The notes beneath the pieces were generated by a model. The model was not told the DNA's origin and made no database searches. It saw nothing but the letters and a program-made list of their open reading frames with translations. DNA of 64,000 nt from Burkholderiales bacterium (lineage in GTDB: Bacteria > Pseudomonadota > Gammaproteobacteria > Burkholderiales > Methylophilaceae): contig JAURED010000002.1 of the NCBI GenBank assembly GCA_030827595.1, forward strand, positions 49,001-113,000, read 5' to 3'. Each line of letters starts with the position of its first letter. Within the stretch, counting starts at the first letter, position 1. Of this stretch, positions 30,421 through 39,438 are shown piece by piece. The translations under genes and the position numbers were made by a program.

Positions 30421-30445
30421 AAAACAGGGGGATACCCTGTTTTTA
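30421..30445. terminator. Bidirectional terminator between purK and rpsT
   Basis: AAAACAGGG and CCCTGTTTT form a stem with a five-base loop. A runs on the left and T runs on the right make it functional in both directions. It serves the convergent purK and rpsT genes. It is the only convincing terminator among the nine convergent junctions of the window. Confidence 0.85.
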
Positions 30446-30466
30446 TTAAACAATAATTTAATTTAG

Positions 30467-30727
30467 TTAAAGAGCTTTGATTGCTGCATTAAGACGGCTT
30501 TTATGACGGGCAGCTTTATTTTTGTGAACGATTTTTTTGTCAGCAATACGATCAATAATAGCGACGTTAGAATCGAAAGTTTCTTTAGCAACTTTTTTAT
30601 CCCCAGATAAAACAGCTTTCATGATTTTTTTAATAGCTGTACGAAACGATGATTTCAAACTCGCATTGTGCGCCCTTTGTTTATCATTTTGTCGCGCTCT
30701 TTTTCTTGCTTGTGCTGTATTAGCCAT
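30467..30727 (-). CDS. rpsT: 30S ribosomal protein S20
   Basis: An 86-residue basic helical protein that binds 16S r[33 protein letters not shown] and [15 protein letters not shown] are family hallmarks. It is monocistronic, transcribed divergently from murJ, which is also the gene order of many Beta- and Gammaproteobacteria. Confidence 0.97.
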   Translation of the reverse strand: MANTAQARKRARQNDKQRAHNASLKSSFRTAIKKIMKAVLSGDKKVAKETFDSNVAIIDRIADKKIVHKNKAARHKSRLNAAIKAL

Positions 30728-30757
30728 ATATATCTCTAATTTAAAAAATAGACCGTT

Positions 30758-30787
30758 ATTCTAGCTAAATCATAAATTATTTTCAAG
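30758..30787 (-). promoter_or_regulatory. Sigma-70 promoter of rpsT
   Basis: Read on the minus strand, TTGAAA and TAGAAT are separated by 18 bases. The -10 box ends about 30 bases before the rpsT start codon. The site is a good match, in the expected place for a highly expressed ribosomal gene. Confidence 0.65.
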
Positions 30788-30834
30788 TTTTAAATAAATA
30801 AACTCAGTGATCTGAGATAATATCTGCTAAAGCT

Positions 30835-32376
30835 ATGAAAAATACAAAAATTATTCAAAATTTATTCAATTTTAGTGGACTTACGATTATTTCAAGGGTG
30901 CTTGGTTTTGTAAGAGATACGATTATTGCTCGATTCTTTGGGGTAAGTATTGCCACAGATGCTTTTTTTGTAGCATTTAAACTCCCCAATATGTTGAGAA
31001 GAATTACAGCAGAGGGCGCCTTTACTCAAGCATTCATTCCTACCGTTTCAGATTATAGAAATAAAACCAAAGAAGAGTTTCACCAATTTTTAAATAAAAT
31101 TGTCACATTGTTAAGTTTAATTTTATTGGGCATAACAATCCTTGGAATTTTTGCATCTCCTTGGTTAATTTACATTAGTGCTCCAGGATTTGAAAGTGAG
31201 TCATATCAATTTAATCTAGCTTCAAATCTTTTGAAAATTACTTTTCCATATATTTTATTTATATCTCTTGTGGCCATGTTTGGAGGTATATTAAACTCAT
31301 TTGGTAAGTTTGCAGCCCCTGCATTTTCCCCAGTATTTCTTAATCTCTGCTTTATTATTGCCGCACTTTATTTTAGAGATTTATTTAATGAGCCGGTAAT
31401 CGTTTTGGCATGGGCAGTTTTTTTTGGAGGCGTTATTCAATTAATATTTCAATATCCTTTTATCAGGCAGCTCGGGTGGAATCCAAAATTTGATTTAGAT
31501 TTAAAAGACCGTGGAGTATGGCAGGTCCTTAAATTAATGGGGCCAGCTATTATTGGTGTTTCAATTACGCAGATATCGTTATTAATCAATACAATATTCG
31601 CATCTTTCTTGGAAAGAGGGAGCGTTTCTTGGCTATATTACGCAGATCGTTTGATGGAGTTTCCAGCAGGTGTTTTAGGCGTCGCGTTAAGTACGATTTT
31701 TCTTCCAGCCTTATCATTATCATTTGCCAGTAAAAAACATAAAGAATTTACCGGACTCTTAAATTGGAGCATGCGCCTGGGTATTTTCTTGTCAATTCCA
31801 TCAGCCATAGGAATCGCTGTGCTATCTATTCCTCTTTTGGCAACACTATTTTTGTATGGAAAATTTAATTATCTTGATCTCATGATGACCCACAAAGCCC
31901 TAATGGCATATAGCTTTGGATTGATTGGATTAATTATGATTAAAGTATTTGCTCCTATTTTTTATTCTCAAAAAAATATTAAAACACCAGTCAGAATTGC
32001 GGTAATGACTTTGTTTGTGACTCAATTAATGAATTTAATTTTGATCCCTCACTTTCAACACGTCGGCCTAGCTTTAGCAATTAGTATTGGAGCAAGCTTT
32101 AATGCATTCATGCTTTTTTGGGCACTCAAACAACTCAAAATTTTTCAGGTGCAAAAAGATTTAATACTATTCTTAATCAAAGTAATTATTGCAGCGATCA
32201 TTATGGGATTTGCTTTATTTTTTTTGAGTCCAAATTTTGAATATTGGCTAAATTCAGGATTTTTTAAACGGTTATACTCACTAGGCATTTTAGCCCTTCT
32301 CGGCACAATGATTTATTTGGCTGTTTTGCTATTGCTGGGCGTTAGACCAAGACACTTTCAAAGAACACAACTATGA
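30835..32376 (+). CDS. murJ: Lipid II flippase MurJ
   Basis: MurJ moves lipid II across the inner membrane for peptidoglycan synthesis. The 513-residue protein has about 14 membrane helices and the family N-terminus (SRVLGFVRDTIIARFFG, DAFFVAFKLPNMLRR). The central-cavity helices contain GALAFT-like residues in the form AEGAFTQAFIP. It overlaps ribF by 4 bases (ATGA). The rpsT < > murJ-ribF-ileS-lspA order is conserved in Betaproteobacteria. Confidence 0.95.
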   Translation: MKNTKIIQNLFNFSGLTIISRVLGFVRDTIIARFFGVSIATDAFFVAFKLPNMLRRITAEGAFTQAFIPTVSDYRNKTKEEFHQFLNKIVTLLSLILLGITILGIFASPWLIYISAPGFESESYQFNLASNLLKITFPYILFISLVAMFGGILNSFGKFAAPAFSPVFLNLCFIIAALYFRDLFNEPVIVLAWAVFFGGVIQLIFQYPFIRQLGWNPKFDLDLKDRGVWQVLKLMGPAIIGVSITQISLLINTIFASFLERGSVSWLYYADRLMEFPAGVLGVALSTIFLPALSLSFASKKHKEFTGLLNWSMRLGIFLSIPSAIGIAVLSIPLLATLFLYGKFNYLDLMMTHKALMAYSFGLIGLIMIKVFAPIFYSQKNIKTPVRIAVMTLFVTQLMNLILIPHFQHVGLALAISIGASFNAFMLFWALKQLKIFQVQKDLILFLIKVIIAAIIMGFALFFLSPNFEYWLNSGFFKRLYSLGILALLGTMIYLAVLLLLGVRPRHFQRTQL

Positions 32377-33263
32377 GAGTATTTCGTTACTTTGAAAAGT
32401 CTCTGAAAGAGTGTGTGCTGACCATTGGAAATTATGATGGGATTCATTTAGGCCATCAAACGTTAATAAACCATGTCATATCAGAATCAAGATCACTGCA
32501 AGTTGAATCGGCTGTAATTACTTTTGAACCTCACCCAAAAGAATTTTTTTCACCAGAAAAGGCACCACAAAGAGTGATAAGCCTTCGTGAAAAATTAGAA
32601 TTTTTTCAAGCACATCGAATAGATAGAGTTTATGTCATTAAATTTAATAAAAAATTTTCTAAACTTACGGCATCAGAGTTTGTTGATATTCTTAAATTAA
32701 AAGTCAAAGCAATAGGCCTTGTTGTTGGAAGTGATTTTCGCTATGGCAACATGAGAGAGGCGGGACTCGATGAGCTTAAAACTTCTGGGATTAAAGTCAC
32801 CCAACCTGGGACTATATTTTTAGAAAAAGAACGAATCTCTAGTTCCTTGGTGAGAGATGCTTTAAAACAGTCAAATTTTACAAGGGTTGAGGCTTTACTA
32901 GGAAGACCTTACATGATTTCAGGGCGAGTGATTCATGGTGAAAAGAGGGGCAGAACATTAGGTTATGCCACAGCAAATATACATATGTTTCATAAAAGCC
33001 CACCATTATCAGGTGTCTTTGCTGTAAAATTGGATAGTTTTTATGGGATTGCTAATTTAGGAGTGAAGCCAACTTTTGGTGGAATCAACAAATTAGTGTT
33101 AGAAGTTCATCTGTTTAATTTCAGTAAAGAAATTTATGATAAGCATGTTCATGTGACTTTCTATAAAAAAATTCGTGATGAAAAAAAATTTAAAAATGCT
33201 GAGGATTTATCCCAGCAAATTTCAACTGACATTAAAGCTGTGAAGCTTTTTTTTAATTTATGA
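32373..33263 (+). CDS. ribF: Bifunctional riboflavin kinase / FAD synthetase
   Basis: RibF makes FMN and then FAD. The 296-residue protein has an N-terminal nucleotidyl transferase domain ([34 protein letters not shown]) and a C-terminal flavokinase domain ([32 protein letters not shown]). It is joined to murJ and ileS by 4-base overlaps at both ends, so the four genes are probably one translationally coupled unit. Confidence 0.96.
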   Translation: MRVFRYFEKSLKECVLTIGNYDGIHLGHQTLINHVISESRSLQVESAVITFEPHPKEFFSPEKAPQRVISLREKLEFFQAHRIDRVYVIKFNKKFSKLTASEFVDILKLKVKAIGLVVGSDFRYGNMREAGLDELKTSGIKVTQPGTIFLEKERISSSLVRDALKQSNFTRVEALLGRPYMISGRVIHGEKRGRTLGYATANIHMFHKSPPLSGVFAVKLDSFYGIANLGVKPTFGGINKLVLEVHLFNFSKEIYDKHVHVTFYKKIRDEKKFKNAEDLSQQISTDIKAVKLFFNL

Positions 33264-36028
33264 GTGACGATAAAAAATACAAATTAAATTTACCTGATAC
33301 TGAATTTCCTATGAGAGGAAATTTAGCTCAACGTGAACCTGATTGGGTGAAGTCTTGGAGTAAAAAAAATTATTACCATGAAATAAGAAAAGCTAAAAAA
33401 GGAAAACCAAAATACATACTTCATGATGGCCCTCCATATGCAAATGGCAATATTCACATTGGCCATGCCGTTAATAAAATACTCAAAGATTTTATTATTA
33501 AATCTAAAGGGTTGAGTGGATTTGATGCCCCTTATGTTCCGGGTTGGGATTGTCATGGCTTACCCATTGAGTTGGCGATTGAAAAAGAGCATGGAAAAAA
33601 TATTGAGTCGAAAAAATTCAGACAACTATGTAGAGATTACGCAAATCTACAAGTTTTGAATCAAAAAAAAGACTTCATCCGATTAGGTGTGCTGGGGGAT
33701 TGGGAAAATCCATATTTAACGTTGAAATCGGAAACGGAAGCTAATATTGTCCGCGCCTTAGGAACCATATATAAAAACGGATTGTTATACCAAGGTAATA
33801 AACCAGTTCATTGGTGTTTAGATTGCGGATCCGCGCTTGCGGAGGCTGAGGTGGATTATGAAAATAAAACTTCAGTGGCCATTGACGTTGCTTTTAAAGG
33901 CATTGATCAAAAAAAATTAGAGGATGTCTTTCAATTAGATTCTGTGAATAAATCATTTTATGCGGTAATCTGGACAACCACACCTTGGACACTGCCAGCT
34001 AATGAGGCGATATCCATCAACCCCAAATTAACTTATGGTTTATATGAAGATGAGAATAAACTTTTAATAATTGCTGAAGATCTTCATGCTCCCTTTTGTC
34101 AGCGTACCGAAAGGGAGTTAAAACTTAAAGCCAAGGTGCAAGGCCGTGATCTCGAATTATTAGAATTTGAACATCCTTTTTATTCCAATAAGCGGGTTCC
34201 CATCATTCTTGGAGAACACGTTACTACTGACGATGGAACTGGGCTTGTTCATACTGCACCAGCTCATGGATTAGATGATTATATTGTTGGGCTTAAATAT
34301 AATTTACCCGTTGAAAATCCAGTGAACGAGCAAGGTGTTTTTAAAAGTACGGTTGATATTTTTGCAGATAAAAATATATGGAAAGCAAATCAGGACATTA
34401 TTAACTTGATTGATGAAAATCAATTATTAATCCATCAAAAATCATTTATCCACAGTTACCCGCATTGTTGGCGACATAAATCACCAATTATTTTTAGAGC
34501 GACACAACAATGGTTTATTGGAATGAATCAAACTTACAACAAAAGAACATTAAGAGAAATTGCGCAACAAGAAGTAGATAAAACCGAATTTATTCCATCT
34601 TGGGGAAAAGCAAGGCTTGAAGGGATGATGAAAAATAGACCAGATTGGTGTATTTCTCGGCAAAGAAATTGGGGAGTACCTATCCCTATATTTATTCATC
34701 TTGAGACCGATGAACCTCATCCAAAAACATCAGAGTGGTTTGATAAGGCAGCAGATTTAATAGAGCGTGAAGGAATCGATGCCTGGTTTGAATTAGACGC
34801 TAAAGAATGGCTTGGAGATGAGGCAAAGGTATATAAAAAAATAACTGATACTCTAGATGTTTGGTTTGACTCTGGAACAACACACCAATCTGTTTTAAAC
34901 AATGACAATAATTTGACTTACCCAGCAGATCTATATCTCGAGGGTTCAGATCAGCACCGAGGCTGGTTTCAATCTAGCTTATTAACAGCTGCTGCAATAT
35001 CGGGACATGCCCCATATAAGGCTTTATTAACTCATGGTTTTGTTGTTGATGGCCAAGGTAAAAAAATGAGTAAATCAAAAGGAAATGTGATTGCCCCACA
35101 AAAAATCATGGATCAATACGGAGCAGATATCTTGAGATTTTGGGTGGCCATGACGGATTATTCTGGCGAGCTAAATATTTCGGATGAGATCATTAAAAGA
35201 TCAGCTGATGGTTACCGAAGACTCAGAAATACTTTAAGGTTTTTATCTGCAAACATTTCTGACTTTGATGCAAGCTCTATGATGGTTAAATCCTCGGATT
35301 TATTATCTCTAGATGCTTATGCGCTCCATAAAACAAAATTATTGCAAGAACAGATTGTGGATCAATATCAGAGTTTTGATTTTCATCACCTAGCAAAAAA
35401 ATTAGTGTCTTTTTGCTCAGAGGATTTGGGAGGTTTTTATCTTGATATTATTAAAGATCGTTTGTACACCATGCCTGAGGCTTCAATGGAAAGACGCTCC
35501 GCACAAACAGCTCTGTACCATATTACTCATGCTCTAACCCGAATGATTGCTCCAATTTTAAGCTTCACTGCTGAGGAACTTTGGCAAAATTTAACTGGAC
35601 ACTTTAATATTTTTAAAGAGGAATGGTACGAAATACCACCCATTCAGATTGATAAACAAGAAACATTGCTCTGGAATACTATAGAAGATATTCGACCCAT
35701 TATTAATAAAACCATTGAGGGTGAAAGAGAAAAAGGAGCGATCGGTTCTTCTTTAGAGTGTTCAATCACTTTATCTTGCAATAATGATTTATTTAAGATT
35801 CTCAAACCTTTTGAGGATGAATTACATTTTATATTTATCGTATCAAAGTTAAATCTATTAAACAGTGAAGGTGATTTAAAAGTTGAGGTCGCTAAGATAC
35901 AGCTATTAAAATGTGATCGCTGTTGGCATTATGAGTCATCTGTGGGCTCTCATGCTGAACACACAACTATTTGTGATCGTTGTGTAAGTAATTTATTTGG
36001 AACAGGTGAAAAAAGAGTTTATGCATAA
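33260..36028 (+). CDS. ileS: Isoleucyl-tRNA synthetase
   Basis: A 922-residue class I synthetase of the bacterial type. [15 protein letters not shown] (HIGH motif), an editing domain with [13 protein letters not shown] and [23 protein letters not shown], and a C-terminal zinc finger (CDRCWHYES and CDRCVSNL) are all present. The zinc finger is complete and nothing is truncated. The lspA start codon lies within its last codons. Confidence 0.97.
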   Translation: MSDDKKYKLNLPDTEFPMRGNLAQREPDWVKSWSKKNYYHEIRKAKKGKPKYILHDGPPYANGNIHIGHAVNKILKDFIIKSKGLSGFDAPYVPGWDCHGLPIELAIEKEHGKNIESKKFRQLCRDYANLQVLNQKKDFIRLGVLGDWENPYLTLKSETEANIVRALGTIYKNGLLYQGNKPVHWCLDCGSALAEAEVDYENKTSVAIDVAFKGIDQKKLEDVFQLDSVNKSFYAVIWTTTPWTLPANEAISINPKLTYGLYEDENKLLIIAEDLHAPFCQRTERELKLKAKVQGRDLELLEFEHPFYSNKRVPIILGEHVTTDDGTGLVHTAPAHGLDDYIVGLKYNLPVENPVNEQGVFKSTVDIFADKNIWKANQDIINLIDENQLLIHQKSFIHSYPHCWRHKSPIIFRATQQWFIGMNQTYNKRTLREIAQQEVDKTEFIPSWGKARLEGMMKNRPDWCISRQRNWGVPIPIFIHLETDEPHPKTSEWFDKAADLIEREGIDAWFELDAKEWLGDEAKVYKKITDTLDVWFDSGTTHQSVLNNDNNLTYPADLYLEGSDQHRGWFQSSLLTAAAISGHAPYKALLTHGFVVDGQGKKMSKSKGNVIAPQKIMDQYGADILRFWVAMTDYSGELNISDEIIKRSADGYRRLRNTLRFLSANISDFDASSMMVKSSDLLSLDAYALHKTKLLQEQIVDQYQSFDFHHLAKKLVSFCSEDLGGFYLDIIKDRLYTMPEASMERRSAQTALYHITHALTRMIAPILSFTAEELWQNLTGHFNIFKEEWYEIPPIQIDKQETLLWNTIEDIRPIINKTIEGEREKGAIGSSLECSITLSCNNDLFKILKPFEDELHFIFIVSKLNLLNSEGDLKVEVAKIQLLKCDRCWHYESSVGSHAEHTTICDRCVSNLFGTGEKRVYA

Positions 36029-36476
36029 GTTGTTTTTGGGCTTTTGTATTTTACTTTTGGATCAAGCTTCTAAATTCTGGATAATTAAAAATGTAAGTCA
36101 GCAGGATCAAATTGATGTCAGTTTTTTTTTAAAAATTGTTCATTTTCAAAATACAGGGGCAGCGTTTAGTTTTTTACATAACGCTTCAGGATGGCAGAAT
36201 ATTTTCTTCATTGTTCTGAGTATTTTGATTCTCATCTATCTCATTTATCTCTACCAAGGTAATCAAAAGAATATATATGGATGGCTTTCGCTAATTCTCA
36301 TAATGAGTGGGGCTATCGGAAACCTTGTTGATCGAGTTCTCATTGGGCATGTCACAGATTTTATTTACTTACACGTCAATAATTATTACTGGCCAGCTTT
36401 TAATATTGCTGATTCAGCAATATCGATAGGTGCGATTATCTATTTTATAGGGTTACTGAAGAAAGAAATCAAATGA
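36021..36476 (+). CDS. lspA: Lipoprotein signal peptidase
   Basis: LspA removes signal peptides from diacylglyceryl prolipoproteins. The protein of about 151 residues has four membrane helices and the catalytic Asp motifs GNLVDRV and [11 protein letters not shown], with NTGAAFSFL before them. The start is ATG 36021, overlapping the ileS stop by 8 bases. A longer upstream frame would lie inside the IleS zinc finger. Its clients in this window include LptE and the pho-operon lipoprotein. Confidence 0.95.
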   Translation: MHKLFLGFCILLLDQASKFWIIKNVSQQDQIDVSFFLKIVHFQNTGAAFSFLHNASGWQNIFFIVLSILILIYLIYLYQGNQKNIYGWLSLILIMSGAIGNLVDRVLIGHVTDFIYLHVNNYYWPAFNIADSAISIGAIIYFIGLLKKEIK

Positions 36477-37114
36477 GCAATTTTCATAAAATTTTAGAAG
36501 AGAAAATCAAACAAGCTCAAAATAAAAAAAAAGTCATAACACATCAATCAGATGATAAGCGAATACCCAGAGGGCAAACTGTCACAGAAAAGTTTCCCAT
36601 TTTGGATTTGGGGATTACTCCAAACATAGAAGAGCAAGATTGGAAAATTAAAATTTTTGGTCTGGTGGATCATGAAATAGAATTTAATTTAACCACCCTG
36701 AAACAAAAATTCGAAGAGGTTGAGGAAGTTTCAGACTTTCATTGTGTAACTCACTGGTCAAAATTAGATGTTAAATGGCGAGGATTTAGACCTCGAGACC
36801 TATTAAAATTATCAAGACCAAGTGATGACGCAAAATTTGTCACATTACATTCTTATGATGACTATACGACCAATCTGCCTTTAGAGGCTATTCTCGATGA
36901 GGATGTTTTATTGGCGACATCTTATGACAATAAATTGCTTGATAGAGAACATGGAGGACCAGTGCGTTTGGTTGTTCCAAAAAGATATGCTTGGAAGAGT
37001 GCTAAATGGATTAAATCAATAGAACTTCATATGGAGGATCGACCAGGATTTTGGGAAGTTCGTGGGTATCATAATGAGGCTGATCCATGGCTTGAGCAAA
37101 GGTACTCTGATTAG
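36473..37114 (+). CDS. Sulfite-oxidase-like molybdopterin oxidoreductase
   Basis: A 213-residue protein with the oxidoreductase molybdopterin-binding fold (COG2041). The probable Mo-ligating Cys is in DFHCVTHWSKLDVKW; later family segments are LHSYDDYTTNLPLEA, REHGGPVRLVVP and YAWKSAKWI. There is no signal peptide or Tat motif and no dimerisation domain, so it is a small cytoplasmic member like YuiH rather than MsrP. Its substrate is unknown. The 4-base overlap with lspA puts it at the end of the murJ operon. Confidence 0.87.
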   Translation: MSNFHKILEEKIKQAQNKKKVITHQSDDKRIPRGQTVTEKFPILDLGITPNIEEQDWKIKIFGLVDHEIEFNLTTLKQKFEEVEEVSDFHCVTHWSKLDVKWRGFRPRDLLKLSRPSDDAKFVTLHSYDDYTTNLPLEAILDEDVLLATSYDNKLLDREHGGPVRLVVPKRYAWKSAKWIKSIELHMEDRPGFWEVRGYHNEADPWLEQRYSD

Positions 37115-37188
37115 CTAAAAATGAGGATTAATTCCTATAGTTTTTATTAATGTATTAAGTATAATCCTGAAAATTATCTCTGAATGAT

Positions 37189-39363
37189 ATGAATTTCAAA
37201 CACTTTATATTTTTTCTCACATTTATCTTTACTTCTGCGTCCGGTGATGAAGATTTATCGTTAAGAGATATCTATGTGATAACAGATGTCATCACCCCAG
37301 GCGATATCAGCTCGGGACAGACGCTGAGCTCTTCAAAATTAAATACTCAATTTCAAAGAGATACAGCAAGTTTGCTAGAAACATTTACAGGTATTCATTC
37401 GGCGAATAACGGATCGGTATCATCGATTCCCTATATGCACGGCTTTAATGATGATCGAATTCGAATTAGTGTCGATGGCGTTGATTTAAACTCAGCATGC
37501 ACTTCACATAGCGACACCGACCTCTCTTTTGTAAATATAGATGATGTTGATTTTGTTAAAGTTTTTGCAGGCATCACTCCTGTAAGTATGGGCGGTGACA
37601 GTATTGCAGGCACAATTAAAATTAAAACAAAAAAACCAAAATTTAACTCAACTCAAGAATGGAGTGAATCTGCAAATATAAAAAGTTTTTATAAAAGTAA
37701 TAGTGATGAGCAGGGCGTTAATATAAAAACAAATTTAGTCACAGATACGGCATACATTCAATACTCTGGAACTTACAGTCAAGCTAATAATTATTCATCT
37801 GCATCTAGTTTTAAATCAGAAAGTTACGGTGGATCATCTGATAAATCATCAATTGGTAATGATGAGGTAGGATCATCAGGATACCGAATGGAAAATCATC
37901 AACTGAGTTATGGCTATCAGCTTGAAAATCACCTGCTTGAGTTAAAACTAGATTACCAAAATATGCCTTATCAGGGATTTGTGAATCAGCGTATGGATGT
38001 AATTGGGCAAAATTCTCATAAGATTAATTTGACTGATACCATAAACTTTTCATGGGGCGTGGTTGAGCTTCAGGCTTATCACCATCAGGTTGAAACTAAA
38101 ATGAATTTTGGCAAGAACAAAAATTTTATTTACGGAGCTGCACAGGGAATGTCGATGACTCATCACGGGTACACGACGGGGTTAAATGCGGTTGCCGATA
38201 TGGTTTTAAATGACAAGACCTCAGTGAAGTATGGTTTAGAAACGCAAATGTATGAGGTCGACGATAGCTGGGATCCAACAGGGGGGATGATGATGGCACC
38301 CAATGTGATGAAGAATATTAATGATGGAAAGAGGGATAGATACAGTCTATTTGTCGAGGTTGAGCGTCAATGGTCAAAAGCCTGGTTTTCCCAACAAGGA
38401 ATTCGCTTGACTCAGATTAGTATGGATACAGGAAATGTTCAAGGTTATAAGGAATCAATTTATGGAACAGATGCAACAAACTTTAACCAAGCTCAAAAAA
38501 GTAAACAAGACACTCATGTGGATGTTACTTTCTCTACCTCATACTCTCCGAATTTATATCAAACCCATGAATTTGGCTATTCTTTAAAAAATAGATCACC
38601 TACCTTGCAGGAGCGATACTTGTGGTCAAATACAGCCATGGCCAACTCTATGGCAAATTGGTTTGGAGACGGAAATGGTTATGTGGGGGATATTGATCTG
38701 GATAAAGAAACAGCCCATACCTTTGCTTATGCAGCGATCTTCCATGATAGCAACAAAAATGTATGGAATCTGCACATTAATCCGTACCTTACTTACGTGG
38801 ATGACTATATTGACGCTGTATCTTACGTTTCCAGGGACGATGGTTTTAGGACCCTTACTTTAGGAAATCAAAAGGCTAAATTATATGGAATAGATATTCG
38901 GGGTAATATGAATATTGGGAGTGTTAATACACTCGGTCATTTTACTATCAATGGCCAATTAAATTATTCACGTGGACAAAATACAGAGACGAATGATGAT
39001 CTGTATCATGTGATGCCATTAAATTTAAAATTATCCCTAGATCAGCAATTAAACCGCTGGACTAATTCAATCAATATTCAACTGGTGGACAATAAAAAGC
39101 ATACCAATGATATGCGCCAAGAATTACAAACCAGTGGTTATGCTCTAGTTGATTTAAAGTCCAGTTATCAGCAGGACGATTTTTTAATAAATGTAGGAAT
39201 ATATAATCTATTTGATCGTGATTATGATCATCCATTGGGTGGAGTGTACCTTGGACAAGGCAGAACGATGAGTACTGATACTTCGGGGGTAACTTATGCT
39301 AATGCCAGCAATGTTCCTGGAATGGGTAGAGCCCTATATTCATCTATTCAATATAATTTTTAA
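37189..39363 (+). CDS. TonB-dependent outer-membrane receptor, Met-rich (metal type)
   Basis: A 724-residue receptor: signal peptide (about 1-19), plug domain (about 30-145) with YMHGFNDDRIRISVDGV and GGDSIAGTIKI, and a beta-barrel ending in the outer-membrane signature ...SSIQYNF. The plug resembles the copper receptor OprC/NosA group (ACTSHSDTDLSF after the DG motif). Extracellular regions hold Met/His clusters: QGMSMTHHGY, GGMMMAPNVM, TAMANSMANWFGDGNGY. Copper is the most likely substrate. A TATAAT at about 37160 may be its -10 box. The gene stands alone, with no TonB/ExbB nearby. Confidence 0.85.
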   Translation: MNFKHFIFFLTFIFTSASGDEDLSLRDIYVITDVITPGDISSGQTLSSSKLNTQFQRDTASLLETFTGIHSANNGSVSSIPYMHGFNDDRIRISVDGVDLNSACTSHSDTDLSFVNIDDVDFVKVFAGITPVSMGGDSIAGTIKIKTKKPKFNSTQEWSESANIKSFYKSNSDEQGVNIKTNLVTDTAYIQYSGTYSQANNYSSASSFKSESYGGSSDKSSIGNDEVGSSGYRMENHQLSYGYQLENHLLELKLDYQNMPYQGFVNQRMDVIGQNSHKINLTDTINFSWGVVELQAYHHQVETKMNFGKNKNFIYGAAQGMSMTHHGYTTGLNAVADMVLNDKTSVKYGLETQMYEVDDSWDPTGGMMMAPNVMKNINDGKRDRYSLFVEVERQWSKAWFSQQGIRLTQISMDTGNVQGYKESIYGTDATNFNQAQKSKQDTHVDVTFSTSYSPNLYQTHEFGYSLKNRSPTLQERYLWSNTAMANSMANWFGDGNGYVGDIDLDKETAHTFAYAAIFHDSNKNVWNLHINPYLTYVDDYIDAVSYVSRDDGFRTLTLGNQKAKLYGIDIRGNMNIGSVNTLGHFTINGQLNYSRGQNTETNDDLYHVMPLNLKLSLDQQLNRWTNSINIQLVDNKKHTNDMRQELQTSGYALVDLKSSYQQDDFLINVGIYNLFDRDYDHPLGGVYLGQGRTMSTDTSGVTYANASNVPGMGRALYSSIQYNF

Positions 39364-39378
39364 AAAATTACTTTTAAA

Positions 39379-39406
39379 TTTGAAATTTTAATTTTCATCA
39401 CCATAT
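39379..39406 (+). promoter_or_regulatory. Candidate sigma-32 (RpoH) promoter of clpB
   Basis: TTTGAAA, 13 bases, then CACCATAT. This closely follows the heat-shock consensus CTTGAAA / CCCCATNT at an allowed spacing. It lies about 33 bases before the clpB start. No better sigma-70 site is visible in the 75-base gap. Confidence 0.55.
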
Positions 39407-39438
39407 TAATTACAACAGGGTTTTTAATAAGGACATAA

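Noticed and set aside
30800..30820. Inverted repeat CTCAG/CTGAG before murJ
   Set aside because: It is a five-base stem with no known operator similarity. It could be a weak regulatory hairpin but there is nothing to support that.
37115..37150. Terminator after the sulfite-oxidase-like gene
   Set aside because: AGGATTAATTCCT can pair over only four bases, so it is not a credible intrinsic terminator.
37160..37200. Fur-box-like palindrome at the start of the TonB receptor gene
   Set aside because: The similarity to the Fur consensus is weak and overlaps the start codon. In AT-rich DNA such partial symmetry is expected.
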